The notes below the pieces were generated by a model. That model did not search any database, was not told where the DNA came from, and saw only the letters and a list, made by a program, of their open reading frames with translations. Below, in pieces: positions 8,900 to 17,244 of a stretch of 39,740 nucleotides of DNA; positions within the stretch are counted from its first letter, which is position 1; each line of letters starts with the position of its first letter. A program made the translations under genes and the position numbers. Where the stretch lies: NCBI GenBank assembly GCA_945787715.1, contig CALZJE010000027.1, forward strand, positions 1 to 39,740. The letters run 5' to 3'. Source of the DNA: an uncultured Ectothiorhodospiraceae bacterium (GTDB taxonomy: Bacteria; Pseudomonadota; Gammaproteobacteria; S012-40).

Positions 8900-10847
8900 T
8901 ACCGGAGGCACATTTACCGATTTCGTGTTGTATAGTAATGATGAGTTAAAAGTCCATAAAGTCCTCTCCACACCTCAGACTCCTGAAAAAGCCATTATAC
9001 AAGGCATTACTGAACTAGGCCTTGATTTTCAGCAATTAAAAATTATTCATGGGTCTACTGTGGCCACCAATGCTGTGCTTGAAGGCAAAGGTGTTAAAAC
9101 ACTTTATATAACCAATTATGGTTTGCGCGATGTTTTGTTGATCGGCCGCCAGGCGCGGCGTGAACTTTACAATTTGCAGCCACTTCCTTTTTCAAATCCT
9201 GTTAAGCGAGAAGATTGTGTAGAAACCGGCGGACGTGTGTCTGCTCAAGGCAAGGTTATAGAAGACTTATCAAAAGATGAATTGCTTGCACTTGTGGAAG
9301 AGGTTAAATCGCGAAAACCAGATGCAGTAGCTATCAATCTGATCTTTTCTTTTTTGAATACTAAGTTTGAAGAGCGTATAGAAGCAGCGATGCCAGATGA
9401 CATTTTTGTGTCACGTTCATCGTCTGTTTTGCCAGAATATAAAGAGTATGAGCGCGGCATGACAACTTGGCTGAATGCTTATGTTGGACCGCTTGTACAA
9501 AAATATCTGCTACGGTTATCAAAAGAAGTATCGCCTGCAAATGTTTCTGTCATGCAAAGTTCAGGAGGTACTGCGAGGGCAGATCAAGCCGGTAAAATGG
9601 CGGTTAATATGTTGTTATCAGGGCCTGCTGGAGGATTGCAGGCGGCAAAAGCAGTCGGAGAGCAACTAGAATTATCAAAGTTGATTACCTTTGATATGGG
9701 CGGTACCTCAACAGATGTTGCTCTAATTGATGGTGATATAAAGCTCAGTAACGAGTCTAATATTATTGGTTTACCTGTTGCTGTTCCTATGGTTGATATG
9801 CATACGATTGGTGCAGGCGGCGGTTCGATAGCATCAATTGATAATGGAGGTATCTTACAAGTAGGGCCTGAATCCGCTGGTGCATCACCAGGACCTGCAA
9901 GTTATGCTAAAGGTGGAGTGCAAGCAACTGTTACTGATGCCAATGTAGTGCTGGGCAGGCTACCCTCCACACAAGCTTTAGCCGGTACTTTGAAACTAGA
10001 TTTGAGTGCTGCAAGAATCGCAATGCATCCCTTGGCGGAATTTATGGAATGTACTGTAGAGCAAGCCGCGTTGGGTGTAATTCGTTTGGCAAATGAGCAC
10101 ATAGCCCAAGCATTGCGAGTGATTTCAGTGCAGAAGGGAATTGATCCACGTCATTTTTCGTTAATGAGTTTTGGTGGTGCAGGGGCATTGCAAGTATGTG
10201 AGTTAGCAGAAATTATGGGCATGTCGCGAGTCGTGGTTCCTCTAAATTCAGGTGTATTTTCGGCATTTGGCATGCTGGTGTCTCCTGTCTCCCGAGAGCT
10301 ATCCATAACACATGTGGGCCAACTGGATATGCTGGATGAGCATGAGATTAATGTGCTATTTCAGCAGCTGCTTGATAAGGGTGAAAAGGAAATGGAGCAT
10401 GAAGACGTGGAAATGCAAAAAGTGAAAAATCTATTGTCAGTGGATTTACGCTATGTTGGGCAATCTTTTTCACTTAATGTACCCTGGCAATCGATTATGC
10501 AGGCAAACGAAGCATTTCATCGTCTGCATAAACAACGCTATGGACATGCACTTAATGAAGCCGTTGAGCTGGTAAATTTACGTGTTTCATTGAGAGCAGA
10601 AACGGCGTCGTTAAGTTGGAGCGAGAAGCTTGAAAATACAGTGGATAGGCCGAAAACTAATGTGAAGCTCTATGCTATTGATGAGCCTGTTGATATCTGG
10701 GATCGGGAAGAGATCTCCCAAGGGCAAGTTATTAATGGCCCTGCATTGATAGTAGAGAAAGTTGCCACAACTTTTATAAAACCAGGGTGGGCTTGTGAAA
10801 AAGAACATCATGGTCATTTAATTCTGAATAGAGATTATTGTTCGTGA
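8880..10847 (+). CDS. Hydantoinase/oxoprolinase family protein (HyuA-like)
   Basis: A 655-residue protein of the HyuA/5-oxoprolinase A superfamily, which uses ATP to open hydantoin, 5-oxoproline or related rings, or to carboxylate ketones. It starts with the actin-like phosphate loop (VDTGGTFTDFVLY). The Hydantoinase_A core follows with LLSGPAGGLQAA, LITFDMGGTSTDVALI, VDMHTIGAGGGSIA and GGAGALQVCELAEIMG, then the C-terminal family block. Length is normal. No HyuB (hydantoinase B) partner is adjacent; instead it is embedded between a haem-globin sensor (20-base overlap) and a lipoprotein gene (1-base overlap). The substrate cannot be told from sequence. Confidence 0.92.
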   Translation: MQILGVDTGGTFTDFVLYSNDELKVHKVLSTPQTPEKAIIQGITELGLDFQQLKIIHGSTVATNAVLEGKGVKTLYITNYGLRDVLLIGRQARRELYNLQPLPFSNPVKREDCVETGGRVSAQGKVIEDLSKDELLALVEEVKSRKPDAVAINLIFSFLNTKFEERIEAAMPDDIFVSRSSSVLPEYKEYERGMTTWLNAYVGPLVQKYLLRLSKEVSPANVSVMQSSGGTARADQAGKMAVNMLLSGPAGGLQAAKAVGEQLELSKLITFDMGGTSTDVALIDGDIKLSNESNIIGLPVAVPMVDMHTIGAGGGSIASIDNGGILQVGPESAGASPGPASYAKGGVQATVTDANVVLGRLPSTQALAGTLKLDLSAARIAMHPLAEFMECTVEQAALGVIRLANEHIAQALRVISVQKGIDPRHFSLMSFGGAGALQVCELAEIMGMSRVVVPLNSGVFSAFGMLVSPVSRELSITHVGQLDMLDEHEINVLFQQLLDKGEKEMEHEDVEMQKVKNLLSVDLRYVGQSFSLNVPWQSIMQANEAFHRLHKQRYGHALNEAVELVNLRVSLRAETASLSWSEKLENTVDRPKTNVKLYAIDEPVDIWDREEISQGQVINGPALIVEKVATTFIKPGWACEKEHHGHLILNRDYCS

Positions 10848-12370
10848 TGAGATTGATAAATAGACAAAAACACACTGCGTTAATACATAGCATGTGTGCT
10901 TGTTTAGGTTCCAGGGTTTTATTTTTTAGATTGATTGTTGTTAGCTGTTTTGTGCCGCTTTTTTCAGCCTGTGATAACACTGTTTCTCACACATCAATGA
11001 CATTAGACAGTAATGCTTATTATGCTGTTTACCAAAAAAGCCCCACTGATAAATGGCGCGTTATCTCCTATAATGATACGCGTTATGGTCTAAAAACCGT
11101 GACTTTTACCTTGGAAGACGATACTACGCCTTATACATTAGTTTTTGTTTGTCCCTCAAATCGTGGTGATAATCCGCATGAGATATTTGTTTATTATGCA
11201 ACAGCTAAAGAGATGGATCTGGTCGATTTTAAATGCCGACGAGCGAATGAAGATATTATAAAGAAGCCAGTGTATGGAAAGGTGGAGGGTGTTAGTATCG
11301 TCGACTCAAAAAACAGTTTAGGAGAAATTGCATACATTGCTCTCTCCAAAGATGTTTCCCTTAATGCTCACGAAGGCTATGCAGCGATAGTACAGAGTGG
11401 TCGACGAGATGCAGTTGCGTATAAAGGCAAACAAAAAGAAAATGGCCTGGACGCAATTGAACCTGAAGAGTTTTATATTGAAAGAGGCGTTTTATTGGCA
11501 TTAACAACGAACCCCCAAGCTGTAGATATAGATTTTTCGGGGAAAAAAAATGGTGTTTATGTAGGTAAGTTTGCAACTGGGGTTTCTTCATCGGTAGAAA
11601 TTTTTGGGCTAGGTGATAATGAATCTGTTCGATCGAAACTTGGTTTTTTAAGTGGAAAAAAATCCTATTTAGAGCTGAAAGAAAGTGCTGCTACTAATTT
11701 CAGTTTTGTAGATGTGCCATTAACGCTGGCGGCGGAGGATGCGACCTTGGAAGAGAGTAATTTCCATCCCGGTGAGGGGCATGAGCTGATTGTTGATGTC
11801 TTTGATGAGAATGGAAGTGAAATAAAAAAATTTACTAAATTGTTTACTATTCCAGAAAATAAAAAACATGCAATTCGATTACCTACGGAATTAAGCGATA
11901 AAACAACAACGAAACTGAATAATGTTGGTAATTTGCAAGAAATAGTCTTCAACTGGAAAGCTTATCAGTCGAATGAAATGGCGGCAGAATTATATCGATG
12001 GCAGTTTATTGGTATTGCTGCACCCTATAATGAAGACGAAAAACCAGATGTTGATGTTAATCAAGTAAAGTGGTCAGTTTATGTAACAAAAGGATGGTTG
12101 GATCATATGAGTGAAACAACTGGTAGTTACACATTAAAGTTACCCACTGATTTTAATGTTGTCGTAAATGATAGTTTGGGTGATCCAATTTATGTTTGGC
12201 GTAAGGAATGGGGATTTCGTGAAAGCACTCCTATAGAATGGGAGATGGGAGCTATTACGATTAGCGCTGAAGGCCGTTCAAACGATGTTGTTGAATATCT
12301 GATGAATAGAAATTTCAATAAGTCATATAGTTTTTCCCAGGCTAATATTCGAGGATCGACTCAGCCCTAG
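10847..12370 (+). CDS. Unknown lipoprotein coupled to HyuA
   Basis: About 507 residues that I do not recognise as any named family. The N-terminus is hydrophobic (about residues 24-41) and ends in the lipobox LFSAC, giving Cys42 as the lipidated residue. The next residue is Asp, which in enterobacteria is the Lol-avoidance signal keeping lipoproteins in the inner membrane. The mature part is beta-rich with many acidic residues, and no catalytic motif was recognised. The ATG at 10847 overlaps the hyuA stop (TGATG), favouring translational coupling. An earlier in-frame TTG at 10838 is less likely. It is probably a periplasm-facing inner-membrane lipoprotein. Confidence 0.75.
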   Translation: MRLINRQKHTALIHSMCACLGSRVLFFRLIVVSCFVPLFSACDNTVSHTSMTLDSNAYYAVYQKSPTDKWRVISYNDTRYGLKTVTFTLEDDTTPYTLVFVCPSNRGDNPHEIFVYYATAKEMDLVDFKCRRANEDIIKKPVYGKVEGVSIVDSKNSLGEIAYIALSKDVSLNAHEGYAAIVQSGRRDAVAYKGKQKENGLDAIEPEEFYIERGVLLALTTNPQAVDIDFSGKKNGVYVGKFATGVSSSVEIFGLGDNESVRSKLGFLSGKKSYLELKESAATNFSFVDVPLTLAAEDATLEESNFHPGEGHELIVDVFDENGSEIKKFTKLFTIPENKKHAIRLPTELSDKTTTKLNNVGNLQEIVFNWKAYQSNEMAAELYRWQFIGIAAPYNEDEKPDVDVNQVKWSVYVTKGWLDHMSETTGSYTLKLPTDFNVVVNDSLGDPIYVWRKEWGFRESTPIEWEMGAITISAEGRSNDVVEYLMNRNFNKSYSFSQANIRGSTQP

Positions 12371-12408
12371 GAGCCTCGGATTAGTTGCGACACTAAGTTT
12401 TATATTTT

Positions 12409-13182
12409 ATGGAAATAGTTGTTTTTGCTTTGGTGGGAATTATCGCTGGGCTTTCTGCTGGGCTTTTTGGTATTGGTGGTGGATTAATCACTGTGCCTGC
12501 CATGATATTCCTGCTTCCTCTTTTTAGTGTTGATTCACATACCTACCATGTAGCTATAGCAACCTCATTGGCTGCCATTATTCCTACGGCAATTATGTCA
12601 TCATATGGACATTACAAAAAACACGCTATTCGATGGCCTGTTATTATAAGATTGACTCCTGGGTTGGTTGCTGGTGGTTTGTGTGGGGTGTTTTTAGCGC
12701 TTTATACTTCTCAGGCTATTCTGAAAGTCGTGTTTGGTTTTTTTTTATTGCTTGTTGCAAGCAATATGTTTAGAAGGTCGATGCGAGAAAGCGTTGATGT
12801 TTTTCACATTCAGTCAGTCAATCCGTTTGCTGGACTAGCGATAGGTACAATCTCTTCATTGATGGGAGTTGGGGGAGGAACAATGTCTGTACCTTATTTA
12901 GTTTGGAAAGGCTTAAAAGTTCACCAGGCAATTGGTTGTTCGGCTTTTCTAGGTTTACCCATAGCACTATCAGCAACCGTTGCATTCTATTTATCTAGAT
13001 TTACCGAATATGAATTAACTGGAGGGTATATTTATTTACCGGCATTAATTGGTATATCTTTGGCTGCAGTTATCGTGGCACCATTGGGTGTAAATCTCGC
13101 CCACAAACTCCCCGTCAAAACTTTGAAAAAACTCTTTTCTATCCTTTTGATTGTTGTCGCAATAAAAATTATTGCTGATTGA
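12409..13182 (+). CDS. TauE/SafE (TSUP) family anion exporter
   Basis: A 257-residue membrane protein with about eight hydrophobic helices arranged as two related halves. Each half begins with the family's glycine-rich motif: FGIGGGLITVPAMIFLLP near residue 20 and MGVGGGTMSVPYLVWKGL near residue 150. TSUP proteins move sulfite, sulfonates or related anions across the inner membrane, but the sequence does not disclose the substrate. It lies 38 bases after the lipoprotein gene on the same strand and may be read from the same transcript. Confidence 0.9.
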   Translation: MEIVVFALVGIIAGLSAGLFGIGGGLITVPAMIFLLPLFSVDSHTYHVAIATSLAAIIPTAIMSSYGHYKKHAIRWPVIIRLTPGLVAGGLCGVFLALYTSQAILKVVFGFFLLLVASNMFRRSMRESVDVFHIQSVNPFAGLAIGTISSLMGVGGGTMSVPYLVWKGLKVHQAIGCSAFLGLPIALSATVAFYLSRFTEYELTGGYIYLPALIGISLAAVIVAPLGVNLAHKLPVKTLKKLFSILLIVVAIKIIAD

Positions 13183-13511
13183 TTATTGCGCATAATATTA
13201 TTGTTTTCATGTAAAGCCCATGTTGTGTGGTGTTGTTATCGTTTAATCTGATTTTATAATAATTTATAAGGGATGGTTAATATTTGAATTTCGAACGCTA
13301 ATGTATAGAATTTAAAGGAATAATAACTAAACGTCGTTATTACCGTTAAGGTTAATAGCTAATAGTTTATTTATTGTGCGATAACTCCAGTTTGTTAAAA
13401 CTATTTGGTGTAAGTGTTGCAGGTTATGAATGTCTGTTTGTCGCTTGGCTGCTGATTTCTTTGTTACTCTACAAGATTACGGATGTATCTATGTTTAAAA
13501 GGAAGTTTTAC
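13183..13511. other. Intergenic region upstream of the TIGR04211 gene
   Basis: About 330 bases without a convincing gene. An in-frame TTG at 13374 would extend the downstream protein by 46 residues including a hydrophobic stretch, but it displaces the signal peptide to the interior and has no ribosome binding site, so I treat this as leader. A 7-base inverted repeat (TAATAAC/GTTATTA) lies around 13321-13342. Confidence 0.5.
13284..13311 (+). promoter_or_regulatory. Candidate sigma-70 promoter for the TIGR04211 gene
   Basis: TTGAAT at 13284-13289 and TAGAAT at 13306-13311 are separated by 16 bases, a fair match to -35 and -10 boxes. It would give a leader of nearly 200 bases before the start at 13512. 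Such matches are common in AT-rich DNA, so this is only suggestive. Confidence 0.3.
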
Positions 13512-14168
13512 ATGAAAACAATATGGGCATTTTTATTATTGTCATTATTTGTTCCTACTGTTTTTGCTAAAACACTCTATGTAACAGATGTTTTGTACGT
13601 TTCAATTCGAGACAGTTACATGGAAAATTCTAACTCTATAAAGGTGTTAAAATCAGGCGTTATGTTAGAAGAAATTGGGGAAGAGCAAGAGGGTTATGCT
13701 TTTGTGCGGACTGAAGATGGTATTGAAGGCTGGATAAAGTCTAGATATCTGGTTGATGAGCCTATTGCAGGATTAAAGTTAAATAAAATTCAAGCTCAGT
13801 TAGAAAAATTGGATTCAGAGAATAAAGATTTCAAAGAAAAATATACACAAGCGAGAAAAAAACAGAAAGAAGCTGAAAAAGAACTGAAGCGATTGGTGTC
13901 TCAAGGTCAAAATTTGGCAAATGAAAATGCAAGACTTAAAACTCAATTTGCAAAGCCATTATTGCTATCTCAGGAAAACGAAAAACTAAAAGTGGATTAT
14001 CAAACTTTAGAATCAGAGGTCTTGATGCTTCGTCAGGAAAATGAAAATTTTAAAAATACTTCAGGTAGAGATTGGTTTCTTGTCGGAGCAGGAGTAGCAT
14101 TTATTGGATTGATTATTGGTCTAGTCATTCCAAATATGCGTTTTAGCAAAAAGAATGAATGGGCTTAA
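13512..14168 (+). CDS. TIGR04211 (YgiM-like) SH3 and coiled-coil membrane protein
   Basis: A protein of about 218 residues. A Sec signal peptide (MKTIWAFLLLSLFVPTVFA) is followed by a bacterial SH3 domain (about residues 20-85; LYVTDVLYVSIRD and the block GIEGWIKSRYLVDEP). A long Glu/Lys-rich coiled coil follows (about 95-180), then one C-terminal membrane helix (GAGVAFIGLIIGLVIP) and a short basic tail. This order is that of the TIGR04211 family, represented in E. coli by YgiM. The ATG at 13512 is chosen because AAGGAAG stands 7 bases before it and the signal peptide starts exactly there. The molecular role is not established. Confidence 0.85.
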   Translation: MKTIWAFLLLSLFVPTVFAKTLYVTDVLYVSIRDSYMENSNSIKVLKSGVMLEEIGEEQEGYAFVRTEDGIEGWIKSRYLVDEPIAGLKLNKIQAQLEKLDSENKDFKEKYTQARKKQKEAEKELKRLVSQGQNLANENARLKTQFAKPLLLSQENEKLKVDYQTLESEVLMLRQENENFKNTSGRDWFLVGAGVAFIGLIIGLVIPNMRFSKKNEWA

Positions 14169-14187
14169 TTTTTATAAATATGCGAGG

Positions 14188-15168
14188 TTAAGTCGTTAGG
14201 TATAAGCTGCGGCAGCTAGAGCTTCCTCTAATCCACCAAAGCCCCAGCTTTTCACTCATGCGATTGAGTAATTCTGGCGGGCCGACTATTCGTTGAAAAT
14301 GTTTTTCAAAATGTTGTATATGTGAGAGCCAATGTTTCTGGTTTACCCCCATCTTTTTCATTGAGCATTGAATACTTTCAGGTATTGATGGTTCATTTTC
14401 ATTTTGAATGGATTTCGCAGCCCATTTAACAAGTTTTATATAGTCTTTTATGGAAAATGAAATATTTTTCCCTTTCTCTTTTGTTTTGTCTTCTTCAAAT
14501 GGAAGGAGTCGTTGAGTTGGGACTTTTTTTGAATAGGCTTTAATACGCTCTTTGATTGAAGTGAAGTGTGAGCTGGCAGGCGTCTGAGCGATACCTGCGC
14601 GGATTGGATTTAAATCCACATACATCATGCATGAGAGTAATGCTGTTTCATCGAGCAGTGCCTGACTTTTAAATCGCCCTTCCCAAAAACGACCAGTACA
14701 CTTATCTTCTTTGTTGGATTGCCGGGCTATTGCTTCATTTAAACAGCGCATAAACCAGCTTATATCCATTAAGCGTTCTCGCCATGTTGCTATTATTTCA
14801 ATGGCTTTACTCTTTTCAGCATTCGTTATATCTGTATTTTCTTGGTATTTCTCAATTGTTTGATTGCTACTAAAAAGTAGTGTCCAGCGATTTATGACGT
14901 CTATATCCTTGAGCCTTTTGTTTAATTCAACATCGATATGCAGTACTAAATGATAGTGATTGCTCATCACAGCATACGCACATATATCAATTGAGAATAT
15001 TTCAGATAGCTGTTGGATTTTATTTGAAATCCATAGCTTTCGGTGATCATAGTTTTGGCCGGAAACTGGGTCTTCGCCACACAAAAAAGCCCGCCGAACG
15101 CAACGGGAGATGCAGTGATAGTAGGGGGTGTCTTCTATATATATCTGCTGCGTTCTGGCGGTAGTCAT
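14188..15168 (-). mobile_element. RAYT-like Y1 (IS200-type) transposase homologue
   Basis: A 326-residue HUH-type protein of the REP-associated/IS200-like Y1 transposase superfamily. The HUH pair is seen in AYAVMSNHYHLVLHI (about residues 63-77), and the family block RFWEGRFKSQALLDE with YVDLNPIRAGIA follows. Where RAYTs usually have a Tyr-containing helix (Y-x-x-Y-F-N type), this protein reads WFMRCLNEAIARQ, so the canonical catalytic Tyr seems absent. The long N-terminal insertion and basic C-terminal extension mark a distinct subgroup. No terminal repeats, target duplication or short REP palindromes were found flanking it, so it looks like a single-copy, possibly domesticated gene rather than an insertion sequence. 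Confidence 0.75.
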
Positions 15169-15507
15169 TGTATTACAACTTTTTTTGCTTCTTAGGGCTT
15201 ACCTTGGGAGGTGTTTAATAAGTGTATTACCAGAAATTATAAATGTCAATATATGGGTGTCCAATAATATTTCCAATAATACTCTATCGAATCAAAAGCA
15301 GTAAATGTAAATTATTTAATCCAAGCTATGACTTTGATGGTAGCAACTGAAAAGAGAATGTTTTACTGTGAAGAGAGTGAAAAGGATTGAAGCCAATAAA
15401 ATAGAAAATGTATGATCGTTATTTCGCGAATTGAAATATTTTCACAGTGTATATAAAAAAACCACCGCGGGAGCGGTGGCATATTGAAAGTAAAATGAAT
15501 TTAATTA
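15169..15507. other. Intergenic region between the RAYT homologue and the secreted-protein gene
   Basis: About 340 AT-rich bases. Apart from the minus-strand terminator near its right end I see no gene, RNA or repeat in it. It must carry the promoter of the minus-strand RAYT homologue, but no convincing boxes stand out. Confidence 0.5.
15453..15480 (-). terminator. Rho-independent terminator of the secreted-protein gene
   Basis: On the minus strand a perfect 7-base stem (CCACCGC/GCGGTGG, loop of 4) is followed by a run of seven T. It stands about 30 bases after the stop codon of the gene ending at 15508, the classic intrinsic terminator geometry. Confidence 0.88.
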
Positions 15508-16584
15508 TTATAGGAAGGGATCTGCATTATCATAGATAAGTGTAGTTGCGTTACCGGTTAGGTCAAATAGCGTGTGAGATTCGGCATTATCTGCAGTACC
15601 CGCCCCGTCCTTATCGAGTAGATCACCTAAGCGAGCAAATCCAAAATCTCCAGCATTGTCAACTTGTTGTGATACTAATACACGCTCAATTGCATCATCA
15701 TTAACCCAATCAACAACTACTGAATCTCCGAAAGTTGCTTGATCTGTTGTAGCGCTCACACCAGCTGATACATCTGGAATCATCGTTCCAGACATGTAGT
15801 CATATTGGAAGTTTTGATTAGAAAGGCCTGTGCCAAGGTCGATTTGCGTTTGCATCGCCATTTTTTTACCGACTGAGGTTCCATCAGCAGAGCCTACAAC
15901 AGTACCAGTTCCATCGAATATCGTATGTCGTTCATCTTGATATGCAAAGCTATCTACGATTGAAGAATCTGATGGTGTTATAGCTTGTGTTAAACTAAGG
16001 TTGTTAACGAGGTCATTATTACCACCGCCATTAGAGACATCATTGTGTGTAGCAGTGAATCCAAACGCAGCGATGAATTCTCCGCCTGAAGAGACTCCTG
16101 TTGTAGAATCCGATACAGTTTGAGTCATTTCTACCGTATTTTCCGTACTAGGATCATAAAATGCACCTGTTAATATGGTTGATGACGATTCTAAAGTACC
16201 ACTTGAACCGGCACCTGAAGTAAGATCATTTATGATTTGACGTGTTGCGATACCATCACCTGAACCACCGGTCATTACAAAACTTTCTGCTGAGAATTGT
16301 TCTGAAGCAGCTTGGCCTGCACCACCTAATACGATGGTATGAAAAAATCCTTGGTTATCAGCATCTCGTGTCATGGAAACTTGTAAGAAACCATCGCCTT
16401 CAATTGGAGTGGCACCACAAGTAAAACCTACTGGACATGTATATTGAGTAGAGTTAATGGTTCCATCAGTTACACCAGAATGAGTTGCTCCCCAACCAAG
16501 AGACGTTGGTTCCCCAGCATGTAGTGTGAGTGGTAATGCAACTATGCCAAAAATCATCAAATTACGTAGTATGTTAGCTTTCAT
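15508..16584 (-). CDS. Unknown secreted protein
   Basis: About 358 residues with a clear Sec signal peptide (MKANILRNLMIFGIVALPLTLHA, cleavage before GEP). The mature part is rich in Gly, Ser, Thr, Asp and Asn and poor in Lys, as expected of an extracellular or surface beta-rich protein. Two Cys sit close together in TCPVGFTCG. No C-terminal sorting signal (PEP-CTERM, GlyGly-CTERM or LPXTG) and no catalytic motif were recognised. The ATG at 16584 is chosen over one 15 codons upstream because GAGAGGA is correctly spaced before it and the signal peptide starts there. It has its own terminator and a long upstream region, so it is a single-gene unit. Confidence 0.75.
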   Translation of the reverse strand: MKANILRNLMIFGIVALPLTLHAGEPTSLGWGATHSGVTDGTINSTQYTCPVGFTCGATPIEGDGFLQVSMTRDADNQGFFHTIVLGGAGQAASEQFSAESFVMTGGSGDGIATRQIINDLTSGAGSSGTLESSSTILTGAFYDPSTENTVEMTQTVSDSTTGVSSGGEFIAAFGFTATHNDVSNGGGNNDLVNNLSLTQAITPSDSSIVDSFAYQDERHTIFDGTGTVVGSADGTSVGKKMAMQTQIDLGTGLSNQNFQYDYMSGTMIPDVSAGVSATTDQATFGDSVVVDWVNDDAIERVLVSQQVDNAGDFGFARLGDLLDKDGAGTADNAESHTLFDLTGNATTLIYDNADPFL

Positions 16585-17060
16585 AAAAAAAGATCCTCTC
16601 ATTCTTGATTTATTTGAACGCACAAGCATTTAGAATGCTTATTTCTTCTACTTCTCCTTAACAGCTTTTTGTCCTTCTGGATCATTGTTGTTTGAAACTG
16701 TTACAGTGATCTCATGTTTTTAATTTCCGATGTGTATTTAAAGTAGTAACCTAAAGATCTTTAATTCATAGGTAGATGCTCTAATGTAAGCTGTATCATC
16801 TAATATGAGTTGTTAAGCTTCTTCTTCGTTTCTCCTTTTACTTACATGGAACGTTTGGGTTGTGAATCATGCTACTTATCAAATCAGAAACCTCGATTAG
16901 TACTCACTTTAACGTCCCTGCTTGTCTGAGGATCAGTTGAGTTTGATTGTTTTGAGAAGTATCACACAGTTTGAGAAATTGAAGATTAAGACTGTGAAAA
17001 AGTCCTTGACAATGATTTTTCTAGATTTTTGGTGAAGTTGATTTCATCTACTCTGATCTG

Positions 17061-17088
17061 ATCAATGATCATTTTTATAATCATTGAT
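17061..17088. repeat. Perfect 9-base inverted repeat
   Basis: ATCAATGAT at 17061-17069 and ATCATTGAT at 17080-17088 are exact reverse complements separated by 10 bases. No T-run follows on the minus strand, so it is not an obvious hslO terminator. It could be an operator or a weak hairpin. Confidence 0.55.
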
Positions 17089-17120
17089 GTCTTAGATATT
17101 TAACTATGGACAAATACGGG

Positions 17121-17147
17121 TTTGTTATGTTTGTTATGTTTGTTATG
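17121..17147. repeat. Tandem repeat, three exact copies of TTTGTTATG
   Basis: Three head-to-tail identical copies of a 9-base unit, followed by a partial fourth (TTT). It lies about 100 bases past the hslO stop. It is a simple tandem repeat, possibly variable between strains. Confidence 0.8.
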
Positions 17148-17244
17148 TTTTTTGATAGACAGGTTGTTGATTGTTTGAAGTGAAGAAGAGTCAATTTGAA
17201 CTTAGCCTGATTAATCTAAGCCAGTCATCAATATTGAAGAGGCG

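Larger units (their letters stand above)
16585..17244. other. Long intergenic region upstream of the secreted-protein gene
   Basis: About 660 bases with no credible ORF on either strand. It must contain the promoter of the minus-strand secreted-protein gene and the 3' end of the hslO transcript. It holds a 7-base inverted repeat (AAGCATT/AATGCTT, 16624-16640), a perfect 9-base inverted repeat at 17061-17088 and a tandem triplet of a 9-base unit at 17121-17147. The length is unusual for this otherwise compact window and leaves room for a small RNA or a long regulated leader. Confidence 0.5.

Noticed and set aside
13374-13511. N-terminal extension of the TIGR04211 protein from a TTG
   Set aside because: It would bury a perfect signal peptide 46 residues inside the protein; the ATG at 13512 has its own ribosome binding site.
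17006-17034. TTGACA as a plus-strand promoter in the hslO downstream spacer
   Set aside because: No -10 box at 16-18 bases and no plus-strand gene follows it.
17121-17147. Possible CRISPR-like array
   Set aside because: The 9-base units are directly adjacent with no spacers and only three copies, so this is a plain tandem repeat; no cas genes are present.
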